Assembly (NCBI RefSeq): GCF_003287285.1
Contig: NZ_QMIG01000001.1
Coordinates: 186,001 to 250,000, forward strand
Origin: Phytoactinopolyspora halophila
GTDB lineage: Bacteria; Actinomycetota; Actinomycetes; Jiangellales; Jiangellaceae
DNA length: 64,000 nucleotides
Direction: 5' to 3'
Positions 16,207 through 25,666 of the stretch are shown here, piece by piece (position 1 is the first letter of the stretch; each line of letters begins with the position of its first letter). The notes beneath the pieces are model-generated. The model saw nothing but the letters and a program-made list of their open reading frames with translations. It ran no database searches and was not told the origin of the DNA. Position numbers and translations under genes: made by a program.

Positions 16207-17673
16207 TCACAGGTAGCTCATCGGATTCTGCAGCTCTCCATTGACGTAGAGCATGAAGTGCAGGTGACACGCCGTCGACATGCCCGTGGTGCCGGAATAG
16301 CCGACCACCTGGCCCTGCGACACGTGAACGCCCGGACTCACCGCAAAACGCGACAGATGGCTGTACGTGGTGACCTTGCCTCCGTGGTCGACGGCGATCT
16401 GGTTTCCGTAAGCACCGCGATGGTAAGCCCATTCGACCCGTCCGTCCGCCGCGGCACGGATCGGCGTCCCGCAACGTGCCCGGAAGTCGGTACCGTCGTG
16501 CAACTTCCGCACACCCGTCACGGGATGCGTGCGCATACCAAACGGGGACGTGATGTACGGGTTGGAGACGGGATAGGTCAAACCTGACGATCGTTGGCCG
16601 TCATTGCCACCGCCACCATTGTCACCATCGCCGCCACCGCCGTCGCCGCCGGAACCGCCGTCGTCACTGGAGTCGTCCTGCTCGCGCTCACGCTCGCGTT
16701 CCCGCTCCCTCTCCCGCTCGCGTTCGCGTTCGGCATGCTCGCGTTCGAGGCGGTCGATGTCATTTTGGATGTCGTCGCGCTCGGATTCGAGCTCGGCGTA
16801 CTGGCGGGCATTCTCTTCCTTGGCTTCCTCCGCGGCGGCCTTCGCGTCTTCCCTGGCATCGATCAGCGACTCGACCTCTGCCTTGGCTTCGGCCGCGGCG
16901 TTCGCGGCCTCTTCCGCATCGGCCTTGGCCTCACGTGCGCGCGCCTCGGCGCGCTCGGTCTCCTCCAGACGCTCAGCCGCCCGCTCACGCAGGACCTCGG
17001 CCTCGCTCTGCAACTCTTCGAGGGTGACGCGCTCGTTCGCCAGGTCAGCCCGGTCGTCACGCAGGTCATCCAAGATCACGGTTTCGGCATTGACCACGGA
17101 CCGGGCCGACTCGACGTTGGTGACCAGCTCGTGCAGATCCTCGGCACGCAGCGCGGCCGAGAGCGTGGTCAGCTCACCACCCGTTCCCCGCTGATAGGCC
17201 TGCGTGGCCACGCGGCTGATCGAGGCACGTTTACCGTCGATACGCTCGTTAACGTCGTCGATACGGGCTAGCTGATCTTCGACCGCTTGCTCAGCCTCTC
17301 GAAGCTCCTCGGCCGCTTGCTCGTCGGCTGCACGCGCAGCCGCAACGTCCTCTTCCGCTTTCGCGAGCCGATCGTCGGCATCAGCGAGCCGTGCTTCGGC
17401 GCTCTGCAGCTCTTCCTCAGCAGCCGGGAGCTTGCTGACCGCATTCTCATAGGCTTCGGTCGCCTCGTTCAGCCGTTCAGTGGAATGCGCAAGGTCTTCC
17501 TCCAGCTCAGCGAGGTCTTCCTCGGTCTCTTCGAGCCGCTCTTCGTTGTCCTCGATCCGATCCTGGAGATCGTCAGCCCACGCAGACTGTGTCAGCGTTG
17601 CGGCCAAACCAAGCGACAGCAACGCGACGATACCCCTGTGGTACCAAGAGGCCCCGTTAGTCACACCATTCAC
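16207..17673 (-). CDS. FtsX-linked secreted M23 (LytM-like) endopeptidase with long coiled coil
   Basis: Start chosen at GTG 17673 because GGAGGAG stands just before it; the open frame extends to 17715. Layout: N-terminal signal region (IVALLSLGLAATL, cut near AWA), about 300 residues of Glu/Ala/Arg-rich coiled coil, a run of (ER)n repeats, a Gly/Asp-rich flexible linker, and a C-terminal M23 domain. The domain has SPFGMRTHPVTGVRKLHDGTD (zinc ligands His and Asp) and ACHLHF (HxH), so it should cleave peptidoglycan cross-links. It lies just downstream of ftsE-ftsX. That matches the EnvC/PcsB/RipC arrangement, in which FtsEX activates a coiled-coil hydrolase at the septum. Confidence 0.9.
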   Translation of the reverse strand: MNGVTNGASWYHRGIVALLSLGLAATLTQSAWADDLQDRIEDNEERLEETEEDLAELEEDLAHSTERLNEATEAYENAVSKLPAAEEELQSAEARLADADDRLAKAEEDVAAARAADEQAAEELREAEQAVEDQLARIDDVNERIDGKRASISRVATQAYQRGTGGELTTLSAALRAEDLHELVTNVESARSVVNAETVILDDLRDDRADLANERVTLEELQSEAEVLRERAAERLEETERAEARAREAKADAEEAANAAAEAKAEVESLIDAREDAKAAAEEAKEENARQYAELESERDDIQNDIDRLEREHAEREREREREREREREREQDDSSDDGGSGGDGGGGDGDNGGGGNDGQRSSGLTYPVSNPYITSPFGMRTHPVTGVRKLHDGTDFRARCGTPIRAAADGRVEWAYHRGAYGNQIAVDHGGKVTTYSHLSRFAVSPGVHVSQGQVVGYSGTTGMSTACHLHFMLYVNGELQNPMSYL

Positions 17674-17820
17674 ACCTGACTCCTCCGTACCAGACGTAAA
17701 TGACCGTAACATCATTCACATCCGGACGGAAGAGCAACGAGGCATTTGCCCGTGACGCCGCCTCCCACTAAGAGATGATACGGGCGATATATTCGATCTT
17801 CGCCGCGCACTGCGGCCAAC

Positions 17821-18720
17821 TCAGACACGCAAGTACCGTCGCAACGTAATGAACGAGGCCAGTGCCGAGATCAACACTCCGGTCAGCAGCAACCATGGCA
17901 CCATCATCCACACGTCACCACGATCGACCCAGGCCGTAAAGGTGAAGTTCGGCGCGAGCAGCTGGTTCACGGCGACCTCTTGAAGTGCGAAGACCGCGAC
18001 ACAACCGAAGACCGAACCGATGAGACCGGCAATGGCGGCCTCCAAAATGAACGGCAATTGGATATAGAAATTCGAGGCGCCGACCAGGCGCATGATTCCC
18101 GTCTCCCGCCTGCGGCTGTAGGCCGCCAGACGGATCGTATTGGCGATCAACAAAGTGGCAGCCACCACTTGAATGGCTGCAATGGCGATCGCGCCGACCT
18201 GGAACCAATCGAGAAGCCGGAACAGCGGTCCCAGAACCTCCCGTTGATCGTGAACATTCTGCACCCCCGGCAGGCCGCTCACAGCCGACACCACGCCGTC
18301 GTACTCGTCCGGGTCGACCAGTGCGACGCGGAACGACTCTTGAAGCTGATCCGGCGTGATGACGTCGGCCACGGGATCGTCGAGCGGCTCGGTAAACCGC
18401 TCGTACGCCTCGTCCTGCGACTCGTGGAAGACGTCGGCCACCTCGGGATGATCTTCGAGTGTATTCCGGATCTCCTCCCGCTCCGACTCCGACACCGCTC
18501 CCGAGCAGTTTCCCCCGATGTCGTAGTCGTTGCACATGAAGACCGAGATCTCGACCTTGTCATACCAGTAGCCCTTGGTCGCGTCGGACTGTGCCTGGAT
18601 CAGCAAACCGGTGCCGAGCAATGCGATGGAGATCGAAACAGTGATCACCACGGCGACGGTCATCGTCAGGTTCCGGCGCAGGCCGGTGGCGATCTCGGAG
18701 AAGACGTACTGGAAGCGCAT
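17821..18720 (-). CDS. ftsX: Cell division protein FtsX
   Basis: This 299-residue membrane protein has one N-terminal transmembrane segment (TMTVAVVITVSISIALLGTG). An extracellular domain of ~130 residues follows, with Cys pairs (MCNDYDIGGNC) and QESFRVALVDPDEY. Three more membrane segments come at the C-terminus, with a SRRRETGIMRLVGAS cytoplasmic coupling loop and a final FITLRRYLRV. This is the standard FtsX topology. With FtsE it forms an ABC-type switch controlling the peptidoglycan hydrolase encoded next. The extracellular domain would contact that hydrolase. It follows ftsE by 61 bases. Confidence 0.95.
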   Translation of the reverse strand: MRFQYVFSEIATGLRRNLTMTVAVVITVSISIALLGTGLLIQAQSDATKGYWYDKVEISVFMCNDYDIGGNCSGAVSESEREEIRNTLEDHPEVADVFHESQDEAYERFTEPLDDPVADVITPDQLQESFRVALVDPDEYDGVVSAVSGLPGVQNVHDQREVLGPLFRLLDWFQVGAIAIAAIQVVAATLLIANTIRLAAYSRRRETGIMRLVGASNFYIQLPFILEAAIAGLIGSVFGCVAVFALQEVAVNQLLAPNFTFTAWVDRGDVWMMVPWLLLTGVLISALASFITLRRYLRV

Positions 18721-18781
18721 GACTCTCTTCCGAACAGGTCAGGGGATCAACGGAGCTGGACGGGAACGCGAGAGGGCAGCG

Positions 18782-19471
18782 CTATCGGGTGTAGCCATAG
18801 ACCCCTCGCGACTGGTCACGAACAAGGCGACCGCTCTCGAGCTGGATCACCCGCTTGCGCATCTGATCGACGATCGATTGATCGTGCGTCGCCATCACGA
18901 CGGTGGTACCGGTGCGGTTGATCCGGTCGAGCAGCTTCATGATGCCAACGCTCGTCGCCGGATCGAGGTTTCCGGTCGGCTCGTCCGCCAGCATGATCAG
19001 CGGCCGATTCACGAAGGCACGCGCCACGCCGACCCGCTGCTGTTCACCTCCGGACAGCTGATCCGGCATCCGATCATGCTTGCCGTCGAGTCCGACGAGT
19101 TCGAGCACCGCCGGTACGTCCCGGTTGATCTGGCGGCGTGGCTTGCCGATGACCTGCAACGCGAACGCGACGTTCTCGAAGACCGTCTTATTGGGCAGCA
19201 AGCGGAAGTCCTGGAAGACCGTTCCGACACGGCGCCGCAGGTGCGGAACCTTCCAGTTCGACAGCCGGTGCAGATCCTTTCCTGCCACTCGAATCCGGCC
19301 GGACGTGGGCTTTTCCTCCTTGAGCACCAAGCGCAGGAACGTTGACTTACCCGAGCCCGACGGCCCGACGAGGAACACGAACTCCCCGCGCTCGACTTCC
19401 ATGCTCAGGTTTTCAAGAGCTGGCCCCGACTGCGTGGGGTAAACCTTGGTCACGTTGTCGAATCGGATCAC
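18782..19471 (-). CDS. ftsE: Cell division ATP-binding protein FtsE
   Basis: This 229-residue ABC ATPase starts at GTG 19471. Walker [10 protein letters not shown] (36-44), [16 protein letters not shown] (Q-loop), signature LSGGEQQRV, Walker [13 protein letters not shown] and H-loop [11 protein letters not shown] are all present, as is the FtsE-typical opening [12 protein letters not shown]. It should energise FtsX. The upstream 380 bases hold no gene; the terminator of the LPDTG gene lies there. Confidence 0.95.
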   Translation of the reverse strand: MIRFDNVTKVYPTQSGPALENLSMEVERGEFVFLVGPSGSGKSTFLRLVLKEEKPTSGRIRVAGKDLHRLSNWKVPHLRRRVGTVFQDFRLLPNKTVFENVAFALQVIGKPRRQINRDVPAVLELVGLDGKHDRMPDQLSGGEQQRVGVARAFVNRPLIMLADEPTGNLDPATSVGIMKLLDRINRTGTTVVMATHDQSIVDQMRKRVIQLESGRLVRDQSRGVYGYTR

Positions 19472-19852
19472 GATGCCTCGCCGACGATCGATGGAAGTTT
19501 CTCGTGCCTCGCGGACCAGCCGACCACGAAGCGCCGCACCGAGTGTACGTCTTCATCCTAAAAACGGCAGCGTTGTGGTCCGCGACACGATAGGAACGAT
19601 GATCACATTCAGGAAGTGCCCGCACCGCGACGCGCTTCATCGACGTCCACCGTGCCGGCCGTCTCCAACATGCGGGCACCGAGACGCCCGCACGCCGCGG
19701 GATGGCCAGCACATGGAGACCGCGTCGGTTTCGGCCAGACACGAAGATGCCGGGTGCCTTCTCATTCGGAAGGCACCCGGCATCACGTGGCGCTCGATCA
19801 TTTCTCGTGCTAGTTCAAACCAGCCTGTTGTTCCGACCGGGACCGACCACGA
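19472..19852. other. Intergenic region upstream of ftsE
   Basis: There is no credible gene in either strand. It holds the terminator at 19746-19784 and, closer to ftsE, a more AT-rich patch (CCTAAAAACGGC near 19560) that could belong to the ftsE promoter. I could not assign -35/-10 boxes. Confidence 0.5.
19746..19784 (-). terminator. Terminator of the LPDTG surface-protein gene
   Basis: A perfect 16-bp stem (GATGCCGGGTGCCTTC and its complement) with a 7-base loop, about 70 bases beyond the stop at 19853. It insulates that gene from ftsE. Confidence 0.85.
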
Positions 19853-20701
19853 TCAGGCGGTGGTCTGGAACATCCTCCGGCCCAGCATCAGCAGACCGGC
19901 ACCAAAGGCGAGCAGCGCAGTACCGCCGACCATCCAGAGCATGGTTGCCGAACCGGTGTCGGGCAGCTCCTCATCGTCCTCGTCGTCTGCCTCGTCATCC
20001 GGCTCGTCGGTCGCATCGTCCGTGGGCTCGTCAGTGGGCTCCTCGGTCGGCTCCGGCGTGTCCGTCGGTTCCGGAGTCTCCGTGGGCTCCGGCGATTCGG
20101 GCGTGTCCGTGGGCTCCGGTGTCTCAGTCGGTTCCGGAGTCTCGGTCGGCTCGGGTGTTTCCGTCGGCGTCTCGGTGGGTTCCGGCGTGTCCGTTGGCTC
20201 GGGAGTCTCGGTCGGCTCGGGCGTGTCTGTCGGTTCCGGAGTCTCGGACGGCTCGGGCTTCTCACCGCAGACGAACCAGTGACTGATGTCGGGAATCTTT
20301 CCGCCGTCATTGTCGGGAGCACGCATGTCGTCAACCGGTTCGCCGTAATAGACGCGGGAGTTGGGTCCACCCTTGACGACGGTTCCGGTGATGTTCAGGT
20401 CATCGCTGAGCACCTCGATGTTGAGGTACTTGCCGTCCTCGGAGATTTCCCCGCGGAGGTCGTCGTTCTCGGCACCGTCCCCGTTCTCCTCCTCGACACC
20501 GAGCAGGATTTCACCGCCTAGCCCAGCGTCGGGACAATCGGTCACGTTGCGGTCGAAGTCCTCGTACCCCTCGTCCGTGTCCTCGGCGTTGGCGGTGATC
20601 AAGCCGCCGGCGACGAGCATGCTTCCCGCGAGCAGGCTGGTCAGCCCGGCAGAAACAGCGATACGTCCGTGACGGCGCAATGGGCGCACAGATATAGACA
20701 T
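19853..20701 (-). CDS. Secreted LPXTG-type (LPDTG) cell-wall-anchored protein with EPT repeats
   Basis: This 282-residue protein has an N-terminal signal peptide (basic RRHGR, hydrophobic core, cut after ANA). An acidic domain of ~110 residues has one Cys pair (DCPDAG ... FVCGEKP) and no recognised fold. A ~100-residue run of EPTETP/EPTDTP repeats becomes Asp/Glu-rich. The C-terminus is LPDTG (residues 246-250), a hydrophobic helix and RRMF, a complete sortase sorting signal. The repeats probably act as a wall-spanning stalk. The gene lies between prfB and ftsE and has its own terminator. A class-E-like or A-like sortase would be encoded elsewhere. Function of the exposed domain is unknown. 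Confidence 0.85.
   Translation of the reverse strand: MSISVRPLRRHGRIAVSAGLTSLLAGSMLVAGGLITANAEDTDEGYEDFDRNVTDCPDAGLGGEILLGVEEENGDGAENDDLRGEISEDGKYLNIEVLSDDLNITGTVVKGGPNSRVYYGEPVDDMRAPDNDGGKIPDISHWFVCGEKPEPSETPEPTDTPEPTETPEPTDTPEPTETPTETPEPTETPEPTETPEPTDTPESPEPTETPEPTDTPEPTEEPTDEPTDDATDEPDDEADDEDDEELPDTGSATMLWMVGGTALLAFGAGLLMLGRRMFQTTA
20030..20262 (-). repeat. In-gene tandem repeats coding (E-P-T-x-T-P)n
   Basis: Imperfect 18-base units encode Glu-Pro-Thr-Glu/Asp-Thr-Pro about a dozen times inside the LPDTG gene. Third-codon positions vary, so the unit is under protein-level selection or is old. Confidence 0.7.
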
Positions 20702-21032
20702 GCGAAAAACCCCGGCCTCTCATGTACTGCAGAATTCAACAGGCCCCCCGAAGGCCTGGGTCGCACGACTGTGACGACCAGGCGGAATATTACCCAAGTT
20801 CGCAGCGACACGCCAGTCCTGAATCGTCGTGATTTCAGCGATACGCCCGAAAGCTACTGGCACTGGAAAGCAAATCACCTTACCGGCCAGCAAGCACGAC
20901 TCAGCACATCGCGCACATCGCGCCCTACCGAATCGGAGACTTCTTGAGTCTGCGGAACGTCCAGATGCCGTATAAGCATCCTGGGCGTTCCGCAGACCCA
21001 AGAAGAGAAGTACCGGTATGTGTTGCCGATTC
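20702..21032. other. Intergenic region between prfB and the LPDTG gene
   Basis: There is no gene I can support. It contains the palindromic element copy 2 (20939-21006) at the prfB end. Toward the LPDTG start there is a run of AT-richer sequence that should hold that gene's promoter; boxes are not clear. Confidence 0.5.
20939..21006. repeat. 68-bp palindromic element, copy 2; likely prfB terminator
   Basis: It begins ACTTCTTGAG, ends CCCAAGAAGA and folds into a ~29-bp stem. It is colinear with copy 1 at 2884-2951 without gaps (13 differences in 68 by my count). Some of the differences are paired across the stem, for example A-T in copy 1 and G-C in copy 2 at stem position 14. It starts 27 bases past the prfB stop. 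Confidence 0.75.
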
Positions 21033-22154
21033 TCAGGACGTCGACGAGCTCTCTTGCTGCTGCCGACGCCAGCGGATCCCTTCTTCGATGAGGCGGTCGA
21101 TCTCGCCATCGAACACGGCCTGCGGATTCCCGATCTCCACACCCGTACGCAGGTCCTTGACCATCTGGTACGGGTGCAGCACGTACGATCGCATCTGGTC
21201 TCCCCAGGACGCCTTGACGTCGCCAGCCAGCTCCCGCTTCTTCGCTTCCTCTTCCTGGCGCTGGATCAGCAAGAGCCGGGATTGCAGCACCCGCATGGCA
21301 GCCGCACGGTTCTGGATCTGCGACTTCTCGTTCTGCATCGATACCACGATCCCGGTAGGAAGGTGCGTGATGCGCACCGCCGAGTCCGTCGTGTTGACGC
21401 TCTGGCCGCCCGGACCGGACGAGCGGAACACGTCCACACGGATGTCGTTCTCCGGGACCTCGATGTGATCGGTGTGTTCGATCAGCGGCACGACCTCGAC
21501 CGCGGCGAATGACGTCTGTCGCCGGCCCTGGTTGTCGAACGGCGAGATACGTACGAGCCGATGCGTGCCGGCCTCGATGGAGAGCTTGCCGAATGCGAAC
21601 GGGGCCTTCACTTCGAACGTTGCGGATTTCAGGCCCGCTTCCTCGGCATAGGACGTATCCAGCACCTCGGTCCGGTAACCGTGCCGCTCGGCCCACCGCA
21701 AGTACATGCGCAGCAACATGTCGGCGAAGTCCGCCGCATCGACGCCTCCGGCTCCCGACCGGATGGTGACGACGGCTTCCCGCTCGTCGTACTCCCCGGA
21801 CAACAGCGTCCTGATCTCGAGATCGGCGATGCTCTCTTTGAGCGCGTCGAGCTCCCGGGACACTTCGGCCACGGCATCCGAGTCGCCTTCGTCGCGCCCC
21901 AGTTCGAGCATGACCGGTAGATCGTCGACGCGCTGACGCAGCTCCGCGACCTTGCGAAGCTCCACTTGCGCGTAGGACAGGCGGCTGGTCACCTGCTGCG
22001 CGCGCTCGACGTCGTCCCACAGGTCCGGTGCGGACGCTTGATCTTCGAGCTCGGCGATCTGCTCGCGCAGCTTGTCCGGCTCGATCACCTTCTCGATACC
22101 CGACAGGGTCTCGGAAAGCTCGGCGATCTCCGCGTCGATGTCTCGTTCAGCCAC
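21033..22154 (-). CDS. prfB: Peptide chain release factor 2
   Basis: Start set at GTG 22154 ([16 protein letters not shown]), giving 373 residues, the normal RF2 length; the frame is open further upstream but that part is not RF2-like. Key motifs: the UGA-reading tripeptide SPF in [17 protein letters not shown], and the peptidyl-hydrolysis motif [18 protein letters not shown] with GGQ. The frame is continuous, so the autoregulatory frameshift near codon 25 of many bacterial prfB genes is absent. RF2 terminates translation at UGA and UAA. It is divergent from the Tad operon. Confidence 0.96.
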   Translation of the reverse strand: MAERDIDAEIAELSETLSGIEKVIEPDKLREQIAELEDQASAPDLWDDVERAQQVTSRLSYAQVELRKVAELRQRVDDLPVMLELGRDEGDSDAVAEVSRELDALKESIADLEIRTLLSGEYDEREAVVTIRSGAGGVDAADFADMLLRMYLRWAERHGYRTEVLDTSYAEEAGLKSATFEVKAPFAFGKLSIEAGTHRLVRISPFDNQGRRQTSFAAVEVVPLIEHTDHIEVPENDIRVDVFRSSGPGGQSVNTTDSAVRITHLPTGIVVSMQNEKSQIQNRAAAMRVLQSRLLLIQRQEEEAKKRELAGDVKASWGDQMRSYVLHPYQMVKDLRTGVEIGNPQAVFDGEIDRLIEEGIRWRRQQQESSSTS

Positions 22155-22351
22155 GTTACCCAAGCGTACGTGGTCCCCCGGCGCTCCTGCCCAACCCGGC
22201 CTCGGACCGGTGGCGAGCCAGACCCGGCAGGGCAGTCGCGCAATCCGGCGAAACCCGGCCTGTGGATAACTCGTTCCGGCCTTGATCCGTGGCGGTTTTC
22301 CGGGCATCATCAAGCTCTCACCAACCGCGACTCGAGTGAGAACCAATAGTC

Positions 22352-23587
22352 ATGAGTGTTGTCGATATCATCGAATCCGACGTCCGCGACGTCGTGCGCA
22401 AGGAAGGCATCGATCCCGTCGTACGGCGCGACATCGTGCAGAAGTACGTCGACGACGCGGTAGCTGCCTATACCGAACGCAGCCTCTCCCGTCCGCTACC
22501 GCCCCTCGAGGACCCCGAGGCCGTCACGCGCACGGTCGTCGACGCCATCGCCGGTTACGGCCCTCTCCAGCGTTACTTCGACGATCCCGAGATCGAAGAA
22601 ATCTGGATCAACGAACCTGGAAAGGTGTTCGTCGCCCGCCAGGGCCGTAGCGAGCTGACCACCACCATCCTCACCGAGGGCGAGGTCCAGAACCTCGTGG
22701 AACGGATGCTCAAGAGCTCCGGCCGGCGGCTCGACACGTCAAGCCCTTTCGTCGACGCCATGCTTCCCGATGGAAGCCGGCTGCACGTGGCGATTCCGGA
22801 CATCACGCGACGGCATTGGGCGGTCAATATCCGCAAGCACCTCATGCAGGCCGCCCGTCTGGATGACCTGGTGGCGCTCGGAACGCTCTCCGATCATGCG
22901 GCTCGCTTCCTCCAGGCTTGCGTCGCCGCCGGACTCAACCTGCTGGTGTCCGGGGGTGTCAAGGCCGGCAAGACGACCCTGCTGAACTGCCTCGTCGCCG
23001 CCGTTCCTCCGCGGGAACGAATCGTCAGTTGCGAGGAAGTGTTCGAGATCCAGCCACGCGTACCGGACATCGTGCACATGCAGACTCGGCAAGCCAGCCT
23101 GGAAGGAACCGGCGAGATCACGCTCCGCCGCCTGATCAAGGAAGCGTTGCGCAAGCGGCCCGATCGCCTCATCGTCGGCGAAGTCCGGCAGGAGGAGTGC
23201 TTCGACCTCCTCATAGCGCTCAGCTCGGGCAACCCGGGCATGTGCACGCTACACGCCAACGACGCCCGCAGCGCCGTGCAAAAGCTGTGCAACCTCTCCC
23301 TGCTGGCCCAAGAAAACCTGAACAGCCGGGCTATCACCGAGACCGTCGCCAGCAGCGTGGACATCGTCGTGCAAGTCAATTGCGAGCATGACGGACAGCG
23401 TCGCGTGCGCGAGATCGTGGCCGTGCCGGGCCGGATCGAAGGCGAGATCATCGAACTCGAACAGATCTTCCGCCGCCGTTCTGGCATGCTGACGCGGGCC
23501 GATGGATTCCCTCCCCATGTGGAGCGTTTCGAGGCCGCCGGAATCGACCTGCGCGACGTCCTCGGCAGCCATCCGGGTACCCGCTGA
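22352..23587 (+). CDS. Tad/Flp pilus assembly ATPase (CpaF/TadA)
   Basis: This 411-residue secretion ATPase has an N-terminal helical domain, then AIAGYGPLQRYFDDPEIEEIWINEP, typical of CpaF. Walker A is GGVKAGKTT (201-209), the Asp box is IVSCEEVFEIQ, Walker B-like RPDRLIVGEVRQEECFDLL, and the His box GMCTLHANDARSAVQKL. A hexameric cytoplasmic ATPase of this class powers assembly of thin Flp pili. It heads an operon of seven tightly spaced genes. Confidence 0.92.
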   Translation: MSVVDIIESDVRDVVRKEGIDPVVRRDIVQKYVDDAVAAYTERSLSRPLPPLEDPEAVTRTVVDAIAGYGPLQRYFDDPEIEEIWINEPGKVFVARQGRSELTTTILTEGEVQNLVERMLKSSGRRLDTSSPFVDAMLPDGSRLHVAIPDITRRHWAVNIRKHLMQAARLDDLVALGTLSDHAARFLQACVAAGLNLLVSGGVKAGKTTLLNCLVAAVPPRERIVSCEEVFEIQPRVPDIVHMQTRQASLEGTGEITLRRLIKEALRKRPDRLIVGEVRQEECFDLLIALSSGNPGMCTLHANDARSAVQKLCNLSLLAQENLNSRAITETVASSVDIVVQVNCEHDGQRRVREIVAVPGRIEGEIIELEQIFRRRSGMLTRADGFPPHVERFEAAGIDLRDVLGSHPGTR

Positions 23588-24453
23588 TGGGGGCGCTACT
23601 CGGTCTCACCTTCGGTACCGGAATTCTCCTGATCTGGCGGTCTTTCCACGCCCCGGCCGAACGCTACGCACCTTCGTGGCGCCGCCTGGAGCTTCACCGC
23701 CGGCTCGAAGAACTCATCGCGCAGGCAGGACTGGAGGCCGTGACACCACGGCAACTGATCCTCTCGAGCGCCGGCCTGGGTGCGATCATCGGCATGGTCT
23801 TCCTGGCCGTCTCGCGTACCTGGCCAATCGCACTCGCCTTCACGCTGTTCGGCGCGTACGCGCCAATGGCGCTGGTTCGCATGCGCGCCCGCGCGCGGCA
23901 ACGCGAGCTACGTGATCTGTGGCCCGACGCCGTGGACAATCTCGCCTCCGCGATACGGGCCGGGCTCGCGCTGCCAGAAGCGCTCACCCAGCTAGGAAGC
24001 CGCGGCCCGGAACCGCTGCGCCGTCCGTTCGAGCGCTTCGGTGAGGACTACCGAGCAACTGGACGGTTCGGCCACAGCCTCGACATGCTCAAGCGTCGGC
24101 TGGCAGACCCGACCGGAGATCGAGTCGTCGAGTCCCTGCGAATCGCCCGCGACGTCGGCGGCTCCGACCTCGGCAGGCTGCTGCGCACGCTCTCGTCCTT
24201 CTTGCGGGAAGACGCACGCACCCGCTCCGAGCTGGAGACACGTCAGTCCTGGGTGGTCAACGCTGCCCGGCTCGCCGTCGCAGCTCCCTGGATCCTCCTC
24301 GCATTGCTGTCGCTGCGGTCAGCATCGGTACAGGCGTTCAACGCACCCTCCGGCTGGCTCGTACTCGCCGGCGGCGCGGGCCTTTGCCTGGTGGCGTACC
24401 GGCTCATGATGCACATCGGGCGGCTTCCGCAAGAAGAGCGAGTACTGCGATGA
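23587..24453 (+). CDS. Type II secretion F-family inner-membrane protein, TadB-like
   Basis: This 288-residue protein starts at ATG 23587, sharing one base with the ATPase stop. It has an N-terminal membrane segment, a pair of segments near 55-95, then a cytoplasmic T2SSF domain (RDLWPDAVDNLASAIRAGLALPEAL, VVESLRIARDVGGSDLGRLL, REDARTRSELETRQSWV) and two C-terminal membrane segments. It forms the platform that the ATPase drives. It overlaps tadC by 4 bases. Confidence 0.88.
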   Translation: MGALLGLTFGTGILLIWRSFHAPAERYAPSWRRLELHRRLEELIAQAGLEAVTPRQLILSSAGLGAIIGMVFLAVSRTWPIALAFTLFGAYAPMALVRMRARARQRELRDLWPDAVDNLASAIRAGLALPEALTQLGSRGPEPLRRPFERFGEDYRATGRFGHSLDMLKRRLADPTGDRVVESLRIARDVGGSDLGRLLRTLSSFLREDARTRSELETRQSWVVNAARLAVAAPWILLALLSLRSASVQAFNAPSGWLVLAGGAGLCLVAYRLMMHIGRLPQEERVLR

Positions 24454-25394
24454 GTGCGGTCACGACCGGGGCCTTGATCGGCGCCGGCGTGGGCACAGGA
24501 ATGCTCCTGATCTGGTCACGCCTGCCGTTCCGGAATCGGCCGAGCCTGCACGAGCGGCTGGCGCCGTATGTCGGTGACCGCGCCGACGAGCACGTCGAGC
24601 GCGCGTTGGCCGAACCGGTCTTCACGCCGTTTCCCACATTGGAACGGATCGTGCGGCCGTACGTGGTGCGCGCTGCCTCGTGGCTGGAACGGCTCCTCGG
24701 CGGTGGTGCATCGGTCCGGCGACGGCTCGAACAGGCCGGCCGGGAACAGACCCTGCACGAGTTCCGCATCCAGCAACTGCTATGGGCAGCCACGACAGCT
24801 GCGGGCGGTATCGCTGTCAGCCTGCTCTTGCTCGCCAGCGGCTACACCGGGTCACCGATCCTGCTCCTCGCCTTCAGCCTCGCAGCTGCCATCGCAGGGG
24901 TGATCGCCTATGATCACCGGCTGTCGGCGGCCGTACGCGAGCGCGAACGGCGCATCATGGCGGAGTTTCCCACCGTCGCCGACCTTCTCGCACTCTCCGT
25001 CGCGGCAGGAGACGGCCCCGTGAAGGCGTTGGAAAGGGTGGTCTGGGCCAGCCGGGGTGAGCTCGCCGGCGAGCTTCGCCGGGCGCTCTCGGATGCCCGC
25101 GCAGGTAGCGGACTAGTCGAGGCGCTCGACCGGATCGCCCAGCGCACCAACCTGACCTCACTCGCCCGGTTCGTCGACGGCATTGCCGTGGCCGTCGAAC
25201 GGGGAACGCCTCTCGCCGATGTTCTCCGTGCTCAAGCATCCGACGTGCGTGAACAGCGCAAACGCACTCTGATGGCGATCGGCGGGCGCAAGGAAATATC
25301 GATGATGATTCCCATCGTCTTCATCGTCATGCCAGTCACCATCCTGTTCGCCCTCTATCCGGGTGTGGTGCAGATCAGCACCGTCGTGCCCTGA
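24450..25394 (+). CDS. Type II secretion F-family inner-membrane protein, TadC-like
   Basis: This 314-residue protein starts at ATG 24450, overlapping the tadB stop. After an N-terminal membrane segment (GALIGAGVGTGMLLIW) and a pair at ~115-155 comes EFPTVADLLALSVAAGDGPVKALERV, ALDRIAQRTNLTSLARFVDGI and RKEISMMIPIVFIVMPVTIL, the end conserved in TadC. It pairs with TadB as the second half of the assembly platform. Confidence 0.88.
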   Translation: MSAVTTGALIGAGVGTGMLLIWSRLPFRNRPSLHERLAPYVGDRADEHVERALAEPVFTPFPTLERIVRPYVVRAASWLERLLGGGASVRRRLEQAGREQTLHEFRIQQLLWAATTAAGGIAVSLLLLASGYTGSPILLLAFSLAAAIAGVIAYDHRLSAAVRERERRIMAEFPTVADLLALSVAAGDGPVKALERVVWASRGELAGELRRALSDARAGSGLVEALDRIAQRTNLTSLARFVDGIAVAVERGTPLADVLRAQASDVREQRKRTLMAIGGRKEISMMIPIVFIVMPVTILFALYPGVVQISTVVP

Positions 25395-25423
25395 AATCAG
25401 TTATCGAGAAGGAGAGATCCATC

Positions 25424-25666
25424 ATGTCGCGACCGTCTCGCCCTCACTACCAGCCAGCTCGGCTCACGCCGTCCCGGCGGCAGGATCGAGCCGAGGGACC
25501 GGGCCGCATCCGGCGCAGCCCGCGCTGGCGCGAGGAACGAGGAGACGTTCCTGGCTGGGTCCTCGTCACCCTGATGACAGCCGGGCTCATTGCGATCTTG
25601 CTACCGCTGGCCGAGCAGCATCTGCGTGAGATCTTCGTGGCCGCCCTGGACCTGGTCCGGCCGTGA
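25424..25666 (+). CDS. Small Flp-pilin-like membrane protein
   Basis: This 80-residue protein has a basic 40-residue leader, then ERGDVPGWVLVTLMTAGL and a single hydrophobic helix, ending REIFVAALDLVRP. The size, position directly after the platform genes and G-x-hydrophobic helix fit a Flp-type major pilin. However, the usual Glu at +5 after the cleavage Gly is not in the standard place. GAAGGAGAG precedes the start. It is the best candidate for the pilus subunit of this locus; homology is not recognisable by eye beyond that. Confidence 0.6.
   Translation: MSRPSRPHYQPARLTPSRRQDRAEGPGRIRRSPRWREERGDVPGWVLVTLMTAGLIAILLPLAEQHLREIFVAALDLVRP

Noticed and set aside
17674-17820. Possible c-di-AMP riboswitch upstream of the M23 hydrolase
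   Set aside because: Only ~150 bases separate it from ftsX and I see no conserved riboswitch core or terminator there.
20030-20262. Regular short repeats that could suggest a CRISPR array or minisatellite
   Set aside because: They are in-frame EPTxTP protein repeats of a sortase substrate, with no spacers and no cas genes nearby.
21033-22154. Programmed frameshift in prfB
   Set aside because: The RF2 frame is continuous from the start chosen and there is no in-frame UGA near codon 25.
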